A stretch of 64,000 nucleotides of DNA from Pseudomonadota bacterium (GCA_023405815.1 JAEXXM010000011.1:69715-133714), one strand, 5' to 3'. Numbered from the stretch's first letter, positions 27,354 through 36,611 are shown. Numbers and translations: made by a program. The notes: a model not told the origin generated them from the sequence alone.

Positions 27354-29102
27354 TCATGCGACGTCGCTGCGCGCGCCCTGCATGCCGGCGACCTCGATCC
27401 CCCAGGTGTCGCGGATGAGACCGAGCAGCTTGGCCTCACGGGCGCGGATCTCCTCCGCACGCCATACGCTCGCCTCGACCGCGTCGCGCGTAATTGCCAG
27501 CACGGGGAGATCATCGCCCGCTCCGCGATAGATCTCGCGCTTGCGCGAGAATTCCTGGTTGCGGGCGCGGTCGTTCTGCTTTTGCGTCACGGCGACGAGA
27601 TTGCCGAGGCTCTCGGTGCACATCTCGCGCTCCTCCGCGTCGGCGAACCATCGGCGCCACTCGCTCGTCGCGCCGGGACGTTGCGGCAGGACGTGCTCAA
27701 CGCTGTAGTCCTTCGGGTCGAGGACGGTGGTCGAGCGGCTCAGCTCGTCGTTGAGGCGCAGCAGAAGCTGTTTGCAGACCTGCGCATCACGCCGATACAT
27801 GGACCGCAGGTGGTAGCCGATGTTGCGTACCTCGTCGCGGGAAAGCGCGAACGGGCCCTCGCCGGGTCTTATTGGCGCGCGCGACTTGACGAACTGGACG
27901 ACCTCAGCGAGCCGGCGCACGCGCTTTCCGGCCCCGACGCAGAGCACGCGCAATAGATGCGCGAGCCGGTCGATCTCCTTGAGAAGCAGTTTGGCGCGCA
28001 CGGGGTCATCGTCATACTGCTGCATGGCGAGGATGGCGGCGGGCGCCCAGTCGCCTTCGGGCAGACGGCCCAAATAGACGAGATAGCGACGAACGTCGGG
28101 ATCGAGATTCAAGTTGACGTCGCCGGCGCGCACGATGGTGTCGTAAGCGCGGGAGAGAGGGACGACGATCTCATTGAGAAATGCCTCGGGGCCTCCGACC
28201 TCGCGGATCGTGCGGCGCACGCCGGCGATGATCTTCGTGTCGCCACGGCTGTGGATGGCGAAAACGTGGCTGAAGAAGGTCTCGAACCTCGGGCCGAGCA
28301 GCCGTGCCGCGTCCTCCCACTTTTCAAGCGCGGCAGCGCGGCTCTGTTCCGGAATCCCCTTCAAGACTTCCGCTTTCAGGATGTCATTGCGCTGGAGAGA
28401 GCGTCCGCGCTCATTGAGCACGGTGAACAGTCGATGGGCGCGGTCGATGTCGCGCGTAAGCACGACGACGAAATGGCACTGGTCGCACAGGTAGTCCGTC
28501 AGGCGTCGCCGATCGGCCTCGTCGAGCGCGGACAGCTCGCGCACGAAGTGGTCCCGCACCTTGAGCAGGCGCTCCTCTGCATCGGAGAGCGTCTCGGCGT
28601 TGCAGACACCGAGACAGGCGCCTCGGGTCTGGACATGCTGCTCGAGGAAGGCCTGCTCCCGCGCCGATACCTCGATGCGGAAGCGGGCGCCCAGCTGCCG
28701 TGATGCAGCAGAATCGGCCGCGACCAGCTGATCCAGGCGGCCCCGTCCGGCCCACAACCATCGCTCGTTGCCGAGATCGCGTAGAACCGCAGCGAGCATC
28801 GCCAGGGTCACCAGGCGCTGCTGGCCATCGATGATCTCGAACATGCGCGGCTCTCGCTCACGCGCTTTCGGCAAATCACCGCCCATACCGTCGAGCAGGA
28901 GGATGGTACCGAGGAAGTAGTCCGGCTCTTCGGAATCGGTGATGCCGCCGAGCCCAGCTGCGGCGCTTATGTCCTCGAGCAGTTGTCCGGCTTCAACGGT
29001 GGTCCACGAGTACGGCCTCTGGTAGGAGGGCACCGAAAAGTGGAATGGTGACGAGAAGAGATGCGTAAGGGTCAGAGACGCTGTAGGGAGACCGGGGAAC
29101 AT
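27354..29102 (-). CDS. DUF262/DUF1524 (GmrSD-like) protein
   Basis: 582 residues. N-terminal DUF262: FSVPSYQRPYSW, then EIIDGQQRLVTL (the D-G-Q-Q-R NTPase motif) and LFTVLNERGRSL. C-terminal DUF1524: VEHVLPQRP (catalytic His of a His-Me finger nuclease) and SLGNLVAVTQKQND. Fused GmrSD proteins of this layout are type IV restriction enzymes cutting glucosylated hydroxymethylcytosine DNA, and related forms serve other defence systems. It is intact and solitary, without a methylase or other defence genes nearby. Its upstream region, 29103-29358, carries a GTGGCAGGTG motif shared with the helicase promoter region. Defence role is inferred from family. Confidence 0.88.
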   Translation of the reverse strand: MFPGLPTASLTLTHLFSSPFHFSVPSYQRPYSWTTVEAGQLLEDISAAAGLGGITDSEEPDYFLGTILLLDGMGGDLPKAREREPRMFEIIDGQQRLVTLAMLAAVLRDLGNERWLWAGRGRLDQLVAADSAASRQLGARFRIEVSAREQAFLEQHVQTRGACLGVCNAETLSDAEERLLKVRDHFVRELSALDEADRRRLTDYLCDQCHFVVVLTRDIDRAHRLFTVLNERGRSLQRNDILKAEVLKGIPEQSRAAALEKWEDAARLLGPRFETFFSHVFAIHSRGDTKIIAGVRRTIREVGGPEAFLNEIVVPLSRAYDTIVRAGDVNLNLDPDVRRYLVYLGRLPEGDWAPAAILAMQQYDDDPVRAKLLLKEIDRLAHLLRVLCVGAGKRVRRLAEVVQFVKSRAPIRPGEGPFALSRDEVRNIGYHLRSMYRRDAQVCKQLLLRLNDELSRSTTVLDPKDYSVEHVLPQRPGATSEWRRWFADAEEREMCTESLGNLVAVTQKQNDRARNQEFSRKREIYRGAGDDLPVLAITRDAVEASVWRAEEIRAREAKLLGLIRDTWGIEVAGMQGARSDVA

Positions 29103-29358
29103 AGAACTTCTTTTTGCTTCGGCCGCGGAATGTGGCAGGTGGCAACTGCCGAAGGTCAGTCGTGGAGTGCCAGTTGCGTGAAAGTATCATGACTGCACGC
29201 GTCGTGACAGACTCGATCTCAGAAAAGCACCTATCTCGGATGCATGACTCGCGCAGTGTTGATCTGCGGAGACAACTTCGCGCGCGCGTGACGCAGGCAG
29301 CGGAGATATGGCCGCGCGGACGAGAAGTCTTTGCGCAGCAAACGCGCGTGAGGATGCG

Positions 29359-29718
29359 ATGACAGCGCGACGATATGTGTTCAAGGTCTTGTCGCGCTCC
29401 CAGTGGGATGCGGCGTGCCGCGAAGGCGCGTTCGTCGGATCGGCAGACGATTTGCGCGATGGTTTCATTCATCTATCGCTGCGATCTCAGCTACCCGGGA
29501 CTCTCGCCAAGCACTTCCGCGGTCAAGCCGATCTGGTTCTGATCCAATTTGCCGCGCGCGATCTCGGCGGCAACTTGCGGTGGGAGCCATCGCGGGGCGG
29601 CGAGGAGTTTCCTCATCTTTATGGTGCCCTTGCTACGGCTCTTGCTGTCTCGGTGCACACGTTGCAGCCCGGAGAGGACGGCGTGCCGCAACTACCGGAG
29701 GATTTCGCCGCATGTTGA
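29359..29718 (+). CDS. DUF952 domain protein
   Basis: 119 residues from ATG 29359 (GAGG upstream). The DUF952 pattern is clear: YVFKVLSRSQWDAACREGAFVGS, then DGFIHLSLRSQL, LVLIQFAARDLG, LRWEPSRGGEEFPHLYGAL. Proteins of this family have an ADP-ribosyltransferase-like fold according to structure comparisons, but no activity is established. It overlaps pyrD by 7 bp and is almost certainly co-transcribed with it, an arrangement common in rhizobia. Confidence 0.9.
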   Translation: MTARRYVFKVLSRSQWDAACREGAFVGSADDLRDGFIHLSLRSQLPGTLAKHFRGQADLVLIQFAARDLGGNLRWEPSRGGEEFPHLYGALATALAVSVHTLQPGEDGVPQLPEDFAAC

Positions 29719-30800
29719 AGGCACTGTTCGACCTCGCCCCGCGCGCGCTCGCCCTTCTGCCACCTGAAGAAGCGCACGAACTGACGCTGCGCGCGTTGGA
29801 GCTGGGCGCCTTTCCTGCAGCCGAGCCGGACGATAGCGTGCTCAATGTCCGCTTTGCAGACCTTACGCTGCCGAACCCCGTTGGAATAGCGGCGGGATTC
29901 GACAAGGACGCGCGCGTGCCCGATGCCATCCTGCGCCTCGGCTGCGGATTCGCCGAGGTCGGCACCGTCACGCCGCTACCGCAGCCCGGCAATCCGAAGC
30001 CGCGCGTGTTCCGGCTCGTGCAGGATCGTGCCGTCATCAATCGGCTGGGATTCAACAATGGCGGACACGTGGCCGCGCTGATGCGACTGCGGCGCAGGCC
30101 CCACACCGGCATCGTCGGCATTAACATAGGCGCCAACAAGGAGGCCGTCGACCGCATCGCCGACTACGCCCTCGGGATCGAAACATTCTACGACGTCGCG
30201 AGCTACTTCACCATCAACATCTCGTCACCGAACACGCCGGGGCTGCGCGATCTGCAGGACCCTGCTGCGCTGCGCGAGCTCCTGACGCGTATTTTTTCGG
30301 CGCGCTCCAGCCAGATCGCTGCCGGGAAACCGAAGCGACCGATCATCGTCAAGCTGGCACCTGACATTGCCGAAGATTCCCTCGGCGGCATCTTGTCCGA
30401 ACTCGCGGCACAGAATGTCGACGGGATCGCCATGTCGAACACCACGCTATCGCGGCCGGGACTGCACGGCGCCAACGCGCGGCAGGCGGGAGGATTGTCC
30501 GGGCGCCCGCTGTTTCACCGCTCGACGGTCATGCTCGCGCGCGTCTACGAGGCGACCGGAGGCAAGATCCCGCTCATCGGCATCGGCGGCATCGACAGCG
30601 GTGCGACGGCCCTCGCCAAGATCGAAGCGGGTGCGACGCTGGTGCAGCTCTATACGGGCCTCATCTACGAGGGTCCCGGCCTCATCGAGCGCATCAAACG
30701 CGAGTTGGCGGGGACGGTGCGCCGGGAAGGCGCTCGCACCCTCGCGGAGATCGTCGGCCGCCGGGCCGAGGAGTGGGCGAAAAAGCCACTCGAGGGCTAG
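29712..30800 (+). CDS. pyrD: Dihydroorotate dehydrogenase (quinone), class 2
   Basis: 362 residues. Oxidises dihydroorotate to orotate in pyrimidine synthesis, passing electrons to membrane quinone through FMN. Class 2 features: a membrane-associating N-terminal helix (LKALFDLAPRALALLPPEEAH), GFDKDARVPD, the NRLGFNNGG block, and NISSPNTPGLR with the catalytic Ser. IGIGGIDSGATALAKI and QLYTGLIYEGPGL form the FMN phosphate site. ATG 29712 overlaps the DUF952 stop. Its own stop overlaps the stop of the converging DUF6460 gene by 3-4 bases. Confidence 0.96.
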   Translation: MLKALFDLAPRALALLPPEEAHELTLRALELGAFPAAEPDDSVLNVRFADLTLPNPVGIAAGFDKDARVPDAILRLGCGFAEVGTVTPLPQPGNPKPRVFRLVQDRAVINRLGFNNGGHVAALMRLRRRPHTGIVGINIGANKEAVDRIADYALGIETFYDVASYFTINISSPNTPGLRDLQDPAALRELLTRIFSARSSQIAAGKPKRPIIVKLAPDIAEDSLGGILSELAAQNVDGIAMSNTTLSRPGLHGANARQAGGLSGRPLFHRSTVMLARVYEATGGKIPLIGIGGIDSGATALAKIEAGATLVQLYTGLIYEGPGLIERIKRELAGTVRREGARTLAEIVGRRAEEWAKKPLEG

Positions 30801-31099
30801 ACGGAGCCGGCGCGCGGCGGCGGGGGGTGATCGCCGGGCCCGCGCATGCTCTTTATGAGGCGCGAGATGAACCAGATAGGCACGACCACCATCGCGCCAA
30901 GGATGAGATAGCCGAGGACAGACTCGACGGCCCCGAAGCCGAGGTCGTAAATGCGACGCAGCAGGATGTTGATCTGGTAGAAGAAATTGTCAGGTGTGAT
31001 GCCGAGCGCCGAAAGAATGATGCCGACGACGATCGACAGGATGACGAGGCGAACGAGAACGCCCACGATGCTTCCGCCCAGGAAGGTGTTGCGGTCCAT
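30797..31099 (-). CDS. DUF6460 small membrane protein
   Basis: 100 residues with a first helix at about 8-30 (VGVLVRLVILSIVVGIILSALG) and a second at about 60-82 (GYLILGAMVVVPIWFISRLI), Pro/Gly-rich tail. The family accompanies pyrD in many Hyphomicrobiales. The start ATG 31099 has GGGAG before it; an upstream extension has no support. Function unknown. Confidence 0.82.
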   Translation of the reverse strand: MDRNTFLGGSIVGVLVRLVILSIVVGIILSALGITPDNFFYQINILLRRIYDLGFGAVESVLGYLILGAMVVVPIWFISRLIKSMRGPGDHPPPPRAGSV

Positions 31100-31123
31100 G
31101 GGTACGTTCTCCCTTCGCGAAGA

Positions 31124-31153
31124 GTGGCAGGTGCCACGGCGTGCCTGTGGCAC
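31124..31153. promoter_or_regulatory. Iterated GTGGCA/TGCCAC half-sites between divergent genes
   Basis: GTGGCA-GG-TGCCAC (31124-31137) followed by GTGGCAC (31147-31153): three half-sites, with GTGCCAC-N9-GTGGCAC also a perfect 7-bp inverted repeat. It stands between the DUF6460 gene and the helicase gene. The ten-base GTGGCAGGTG recurs at 29132-29141. Function unproven. Confidence 0.4.
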
Positions 31154-31218
31154 GGCCTCGGCATTAGCATAGTTGCTCGTCGCTTTCGACAGCGGAGCGT
31201 TGCGTACCTACGTTGGGA

Positions 31219-33789
31219 ATGGCGAAACCAGTTTCGAGTGCCCCAGGCCGGAGGCGCCTCGCGCGTCGGACGGCCACTGAGCCGCTGCTGCCCGAACCGT
31301 TCCCCGGGTGGTTCGCCTCGCGGGGCTGGAGCCCGCGCCCGCATCAGCTCGCCCTCCTGGACGCCGCGCGCGAACGCCGCTCGACGCTGCTCATCGCTCC
31401 AACCGGCGCGGGCAAGACACTCGCCGGTTTCCTGCCGAGCCTCGTCAGCCTGGCGCAGCGGGCGCGCCCCAATCGCGGCCAGCGGCTGCACACACTCTAT
31501 ATCTCTCCACTCAAGGCGCTGGCGGTCGACGTTGCCCGCAACCTGATGACGCCAATCGCGGAGATGGAGCTTCCCATCCGCACCGAGACCCGCAGCGGCG
31601 ACACGTCGGCGGCGCGTCGCACGCGCCAGCGCCAAGCGCCGCCCGACATCCTGATGACCACTCCGGAGCAGCTCGCCCTGCTGCTCAGCCATCAAGATAG
31701 TGCCGAGCTGTTCGCCGGGCTCGACACGATCATCCTCGATGAGCTGCACGCGCTTGCGGCAACCAAACGCGGCGATCTATTGGCGCTCGACATCGCGCGC
31801 CTGCGTGCATTTGCACCGGGTCTGCGCACGGTGGGGTTGTCGGCGACCGTCGCGCGACCGTCGGAGCTGCGCGGCTACCTCGTACCGCAGACGGCACCCG
31901 GCGCGCAGCTCGACATGGCCGACCTCGTGCTCGTCGGCGGCGGCGCCAAGCCGCGTATCGACATTCTCGAGCTCGACGAGACGATGCCTGCCGCTGGGCA
32001 TACCACGCGGTATGCGATCGGCGAGATTTACGCCGCGATCGCCGAGCACCGACTGTGCCTCCTGTTCGTCAACACGCGCATGCAGGCGGAGCTGCTGTTC
32101 CAGGACCTGTGGCGCATCAACGACCTCGGTCTGCCGATCGGCCTGCATCACGGCTCGCTCGATGCCGCGCAGCGGCGGAAGGTTGAAGCGGCGATGGCAG
32201 CCGGCACATTGCGGGCCGTGGTGGCCACATCGACGCTCGACCTCGGCATCGACTGGGGCGACGTCGATCTCGTCATTCACGTCGGGGCGCCCAAGGGCGC
32301 GAGCCGCTTCATCCAGCGCATCGGTCGCTCCAACCATCGGCTCGATGAGCCCTCGCAGGCGCTACTGGTGCCGTCGAACCGGTTCGAGGTGCTCGAATGC
32401 CGCGCCGCCGTCGATGCGGCCGAGGCCGGGGCGCAGGACGTGACCTTCTCGCGGCGAGGCGCGCTCGATGTCCTCGCCCAGCACATCCTCTGCACGGCCT
32501 GCGCCGACGCCTTCCATCCCGACGAACTCTATGCGGAGGTGACCTCCGCCTCGCCTTACGCAGCGCTCAAGCGGGAAACGTTCGATCGCGTACTGCAGTT
32601 CGTGATCGACGGCGGCTACGCGCTCAAGGGCTACGAGCGCTACGCGAAGCTCAAGCCCGCAGCGGACGGCCGGCTGCGAATTGCACACCCGAGGTTCGTG
32701 CAGGCTTATCGGATGAACGCCGGTACCATCGTCGCCGCACCCATGATCAAGGTGAGGCTGGCCGGACGGCGCTCGGCGGCGCTGCGGCACGGATTCGCCG
32801 GCGGGCGCGTGATGGGCGAGGTCGACGAGTACTTCATCGAGCAGTTGCGGCCGGGCGATGCATTCGTGCTCGGCGGCGAGGTGCTGCGCTTCGAGGGCAT
32901 GAGCGAGAACGAGGCTTTCGTGACGAGGGCGAGCGCCCGCGATCCGATCATCCCCAGCTACAACAGCGGAAAGTTCCCCCTATCGACCCATCTTGCTGAA
33001 CGCGTTCGCGCCATGCTCGCCGATGCGCGGCAGTGGGACCGCCTTCCGCCGTCCGTCGCGCACTGGCTCGAGATGCAAGAGGAGCGCTCGCAGATTCCCG
33101 GTCGCGACGAGGTGCTGATCGAGACGTTCGCCCGCCGCGGGTGCCACTGCCTCGTTGCCTACCCTTTCGAGGGCCGGCTCGCGCACCAGACGCTCGGCAT
33201 GCTGCTGACGCGCCGTCTCGACCGCATCGGCGCGAGACCGCTAGGCTTCGTCGCCAACGACTACGGCATGGCGATTTGGGGGCTCGGCGACCTCTCCGCC
33301 CTCATCGCAGCGGGGGCGCTCGACCTCGACGAGTTGTTCTCGCAGGACATGCTGGGCGATGACCTCGACGCGTGGCTGGCGGAATCGAACCTTATGAAGC
33401 GCACGTTCCGGCAAGTGGCGCTGATTGCCGGGCTCGTCGAGCGGCGGCATCCCGGCCGCGAGAAGACGGGACGGCAGATCGCGCTTTCCACCAATCTCAT
33501 CTACGATGTGCTCCGGCGGCACGACCCGCATCACATTCTCCTGGAAGCGGCTTGGGCCGACGCGGCCACAGGGCTTCTGGACATTGCCCGGCTGGGTGAT
33601 TTTCTACGGCGAATCGAGGGCAGAATCAGGCATCAACCACTGGCAAGGCTTTCGCCGCTCTCGCTGCCGATCCTTCTCGAGATAGGCAGGGAGGCCGTGG
33701 CCGCCTTTGCGCGGGAGGATCTGCTTCGCGAGGCCGCGGCCCTGTCGCTGCTCGGTGAGCCGGTAGAGGAGATGCAATGCTCGAGCTGA
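31219..33789 (+). CDS. Ligase-associated DEXH-box helicase (Lhr-like)
   Basis: 856 residues from ATG 31219 (TTG two codons upstream is an alternative). Superfamily 2 helicase: Walker A APTGAGKTLAGFLP, motif II DELHAL, motif III GLSATVA, motif V VVATSTLDLGIDWG, motif VI QRIGRSNHR; then Lhr-type winged-helix and C-terminal domains. It overlaps pdeM by 13 bp, the arrangement of the 'ligase-associated DNA damage response' cluster, where a DNA ligase and an Mbl-fold exonuclease are normally also present. Neither is adjacent here. Probable role: single-strand or break repair. Confidence 0.94.
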   Translation: MAKPVSSAPGRRRLARRTATEPLLPEPFPGWFASRGWSPRPHQLALLDAARERRSTLLIAPTGAGKTLAGFLPSLVSLAQRARPNRGQRLHTLYISPLKALAVDVARNLMTPIAEMELPIRTETRSGDTSAARRTRQRQAPPDILMTTPEQLALLLSHQDSAELFAGLDTIILDELHALAATKRGDLLALDIARLRAFAPGLRTVGLSATVARPSELRGYLVPQTAPGAQLDMADLVLVGGGAKPRIDILELDETMPAAGHTTRYAIGEIYAAIAEHRLCLLFVNTRMQAELLFQDLWRINDLGLPIGLHHGSLDAAQRRKVEAAMAAGTLRAVVATSTLDLGIDWGDVDLVIHVGAPKGASRFIQRIGRSNHRLDEPSQALLVPSNRFEVLECRAAVDAAEAGAQDVTFSRRGALDVLAQHILCTACADAFHPDELYAEVTSASPYAALKRETFDRVLQFVIDGGYALKGYERYAKLKPAADGRLRIAHPRFVQAYRMNAGTIVAAPMIKVRLAGRRSAALRHGFAGGRVMGEVDEYFIEQLRPGDAFVLGGEVLRFEGMSENEAFVTRASARDPIIPSYNSGKFPLSTHLAERVRAMLADARQWDRLPPSVAHWLEMQEERSQIPGRDEVLIETFARRGCHCLVAYPFEGRLAHQTLGMLLTRRLDRIGARPLGFVANDYGMAIWGLGDLSALIAAGALDLDELFSQDMLGDDLDAWLAESNLMKRTFRQVALIAGLVERRHPGREKTGRQIALSTNLIYDVLRRHDPHHILLEAAWADAATGLLDIARLGDFLRRIEGRIRHQPLARLSPLSLPILLEIGREAVAAFAREDLLREAAALSLLGEPVEEMQCSS

Positions 33790-34499
33790 AACCTGAGCGC
33801 CTCGCCTACGACGACTTCCAGGACCAGGAAATCTCTATCTGCGGAAAGCTGTTTCGCGCCGACATGTCGGGTGCGCTGTATTGGCCGAGCGAGGACGCGC
33901 TGATCGTCGCCGACCTGCACCTCGAGAAGGGCTCCTCGCTCGCCAGCCGCGGACAGCTCGTCCCTCCATACGATACGCGCGATACGCTGAACCGGCTCGC
34001 CGCGGCCATCGACCGCTGTGATGCCGCAACCGTCATCGCGCTCGGAGACAGCCTGCACGATATCGACGCGTCGGGGCGCATCGGACTGGAGGAGATCGAG
34101 ATCCTGCAGATCATGCAGGAGGAGCGCGAGTGGATCTGGGTCACGGGCAATCACGATCCGAGCGTCGGTGAGCGCCTCGGGGGGAGCGTCGTCAGCGAGA
34201 TCGAGGTCGAAGGCATCGTTCTGAGGCACGAGCCGCGGCCCGGGCACGTCACGCACGAGATCGCCGGACATCTGCATCCGGCCGCGAAGCTGTCGATGCA
34301 CGGATACACGCTGCGCCGGCCATGCTTCGTCGGCAACGGACGCCGCCTCGTCATGCCGGCATTCGGGACGTACACGGGCGGCCTCAACATTCTCGACGAT
34401 GCGTTCGAGCCGCTGTTCGGCAGTGACGGCATGCAGGTATGGCTGCTCGGGCAGGAAGGCCTCTACCCGGTCGCGACGCGTCTTCTGAAGGAAGACTAG
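33777..34499 (+). CDS. pdeM: Ligase-associated phosphoesterase/endonuclease PdeM
   Basis: 240 residues of the calcineurin-like metallophosphoesterase family. Metal-binding motifs in order: DLHLEKG, GDSLHD, GNHDP and GHLHPA. It is the standard downstream partner of the helicase and overlaps it by 13 bp, so the two are translationally coupled. Described members act as nucleases or phosphoesterases in DNA damage repair. Followed by a family 2 palindromic repeat. Confidence 0.93.
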   Translation: MLELKPERLAYDDFQDQEISICGKLFRADMSGALYWPSEDALIVADLHLEKGSSLASRGQLVPPYDTRDTLNRLAAAIDRCDAATVIALGDSLHDIDASGRIGLEEIEILQIMQEEREWIWVTGNHDPSVGERLGGSVVSEIEVEGIVLRHEPRPGHVTHEIAGHLHPAAKLSMHGYTLRRPCFVGNGRRLVMPAFGTYTGGLNILDDAFEPLFGSDGMQVWLLGQEGLYPVATRLLKED

Positions 34500-34574
34500 T
34501 TCGTCCCGACATGAGCTGAAACAGGCATCCCATCCTGCCAGCGTTGCCCGAGCCGACGGCTGCGCCTCGGGCTT

Positions 34575-34640
34575 GGGGCGCATCCATGCGGAGCATGGCT
34601 TCGCCATGACGCGCCCCTGCCGCCTTCGGCGGCCAAGAGA
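34575..34640. repeat. Palindromic repeat family 2, copy 3
   Basis: GGGGCGC ... GCGCCCC enclosing a third small palindrome (CATGCGGAGCATG / GGCTTCGCC), then a perfect GCCGCC-TTCG-GGCGGC hairpin and CCAAGAGA. The second stem and CAAGAG tail equal copy 1. Located between the converging pdeM and TIGR02186 genes. Confidence 0.6.
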
Positions 34641-34655
34641 GCCGGCCGCGCTCGT

Positions 34656-35471
34656 CTAGCCGGGCTGGCGGCGGAAATAGGCCGAGGCGAGCAGCCCCGA
34701 TGCGACCGCCAGGAGGACGGCGAAGAGCCCGTAGCTCGCCGGGTAGATGAATGCGAAATTGTGCACGAGGCGCTCGATGCCGGCCCGGTGCAGCGAGACG
34801 CGCGCGATGTGCGCGCTCACCACTTGTCCGTCGCGAAAGAGGTAAGTACGCGCAACGAGCGGGCCGACCGGGACGTTGGCCGGCAGCGGGATGCTGGCGC
34901 GGAACAGACTGCGCCCGACGAACGTCACGCCGTCCTTGGGCTGGGTGACGTAGAGGTTCTCTTTCTTCTTCAGCCGGATGGCGGCGTCGCGGAAAGCAGT
35001 GATCTCATAGTCCTTGAGCGTGCCCTTGTACTTTGCGCTCGGCGTCATCTTGATGTGCCGGAAGCCGATGGCGTGACGCTCCAGGACCGGCGGCCCGGCA
35101 ATCTCCTCGATGGGGCGGGTCGAGGCGATGGCGTAGTAGCTGGGCACCGAGCTGAACGTGACCGAGGACGTGTTGATCCATACCCCGCCGACATCGCTCT
35201 TGCGGCGGACGACAAGAGGAAACGGCGTGCCCTCAACAACGATGATGACGTCGTAGTAACCACTGCCGCCGAGAGGGGCATCGCTGTTGTCGATAGCGCC
35301 GAAGACGACGATCTCATGGCCGGTGAAGCCCGTCGTCACCTCGAGCGTACGCGTCGAGATATCGGCCTCCACCGTCGCCGCCGGATCGCCAGAGGGGGTC
35401 GCGGCGACGCCCTGCGCCTGGGCGGGCAGCATGAATATCAAAAGAAGCAAGGCGGCGAGAAACGGCTTCAT
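34656..35471 (-). CDS. TIGR02186 family exported membrane-anchored protein
   Basis: 271 residues. Signal peptide to about residue 19 (cleavage after AQA), a large periplasmic domain (VEADISTRTLEVTTGFTGHEIVVFGA at its start is the family's hallmark), and a C-terminal helix at about 243-263. It follows the TauE/SafE gene with 4 bp between them, and the two families occur together across alphaproteobacteria, suggesting a periplasmic accessory of the sulfur-compound exporter. Its biochemical role is unknown. Confidence 0.88.
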   Translation of the reverse strand: MKPFLAALLLLIFMLPAQAQGVAATPSGDPAATVEADISTRTLEVTTGFTGHEIVVFGAIDNSDAPLGGSGYYDVIIVVEGTPFPLVVRRKSDVGGVWINTSSVTFSSVPSYYAIASTRPIEEIAGPPVLERHAIGFRHIKMTPSAKYKGTLKDYEITAFRDAAIRLKKKENLYVTQPKDGVTFVGRSLFRASIPLPANVPVGPLVARTYLFRDGQVVSAHIARVSLHRAGIERLVHNFAFIYPASYGLFAVLLAVASGLLASAYFRRQPG

Positions 35472-35475
35472 CGGC

Positions 35476-36396
35476 TCAGCCTCCCAGCGCCGGACCGATG
35501 GAAAAGATCTCGGTCGGCTTGATCATGAGGTCCCAGCCGATGCGCAGGCAGACGAGCAGGACGAGGCCCGCGAGGAGAAAGCGCAGCTGCTCGCCCTTGA
35601 GGCGGGCGCCGGCAGCGGCGCCGAACTGGGCGCCGATCACGCCGCCGACGATGAGGAGCAGGGCGAGGACCACGTCGACCGCCTTGTTCTGCATGGCCTG
35701 CAGCAACGTGGTCACCGCCATGACGAACACGATCTGGAACAGCGACGTACCGATCACGACGCTGGTCGGCACACGCAAGAGGTAGATCATGGCCGGAACC
35801 ATGACGAAGCCGCCACCGACGCCCATGATCGCCGCCATGAAGCCGACGAAGGCTCCGATCATCGCCGGGGGAAGAGCGCTGATGTAGAGCTTTGAGCGGT
35901 GGAAGCGCATCTTGAGGGGCAGCCCATGCACCCAACTGTGCTGACCGGTCTTGCGAGCAGAGACCTGCCCAGCCTCCCGATTGCGAATGGTGCCGACGCT
36001 CTCGATCATCATCAGCGCGCCAACGGCCCCGAGGAAGGTGACGTAGCAGAGCGACACGAACAGCTCGAACTGACCCATCTGGCGCAGCATCTTCATCAAC
36101 GAGACGCCGACGACCGAGCCGACGATGCCGCCGGCGACGAGCACGGCGCCCATCTTGATATCGACGTTTCGGCGCTGGTACTGGGCGATGGCGCCGGAGA
36201 CGGACGAGGCGAGGATCTGCATCGAGCCGGTGCCGACGGCGACGGCGGTCGGGACACCCATGAAGATGAGCAACGGCGTCAGGAGGAAGCCGCCGCCGAC
36301 ACCGAACATCCCTGACAGGAATCCGACCGCCCAGCCCATGCCGAGGAAAAGCGCGACGTTGACTGACATCTCGGCGATCGGCAGGTAGATGTTCAT
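35476..36396 (-). CDS. TauE/SafE (TSUP) family membrane transporter
   Basis: 306 residues with eight likely helices in two related halves; each half carries the family's G-x-G-G-G-F motif (GMFGVGGGFLLTPLLIF near residue 30, AAIMGVGGGFVMVPAMIY near 200). TSUP proteins export sulfite, sulfoacetate or related anions. With the TIGR02186 gene 4 bp downstream it forms a two-gene operon. Substrate unproven; a sulfite or organosulfonate link would fit the sulfite-oxidase-like pair at 49-50 kb. Confidence 0.9.
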   Translation of the reverse strand: MNIYLPIAEMSVNVALFLGMGWAVGFLSGMFGVGGGFLLTPLLIFMGVPTAVAVGTGSMQILASSVSGAIAQYQRRNVDIKMGAVLVAGGIVGSVVGVSLMKMLRQMGQFELFVSLCYVTFLGAVGALMMIESVGTIRNREAGQVSARKTGQHSWVHGLPLKMRFHRSKLYISALPPAMIGAFVGFMAAIMGVGGGFVMVPAMIYLLRVPTSVVIGTSLFQIVFVMAVTTLLQAMQNKAVDVVLALLLIVGGVIGAQFGAAAGARLKGEQLRFLLAGLVLLVCLRIGWDLMIKPTEIFSIGPALGG

Positions 36397-36555
36397 CAGC
36401 TCAACTGCGCAAAACTCGTGCGATCGCGCGCCAACGATGACCGTGGCGAGCAGGCGATTGCCGCCTGATGCTCCGACAGCATACGCCGTGTCAAGGCAGG
36501 AGCTGCCGTCCCCCGCCTAGGATAGACCGCTTAAGTAAAGATACGCATGCCAAAG

Positions 36556-36585
36556 AAAAAATGCGCCGCTGCTAAGGCGGCGCAT
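36556..36585 (-). terminator. Rho-independent terminator of the PodJ-like gene
   Basis: Perfect 9-bp stem ATGCGCCGC (36561-36569) / GCGGCGCAT (36577-36585), 7-nt loop; TTTTTC follows on the minus strand. Located 26 bases past the stop at 36612. Confidence 0.9.
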
Positions 36586-36611
36586 CGCTTCAAGTCCGAC
36601 TGTGTCGGCAA

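Noticed and set aside
29114..29362. Short + strand frame between the DUF262 and DUF952 genes
   Set aside because: No ribosome-binding site or recognisable motif; sequence is dominated by Arg, Val and Ser, as expected for non-coding GC-rich DNA.
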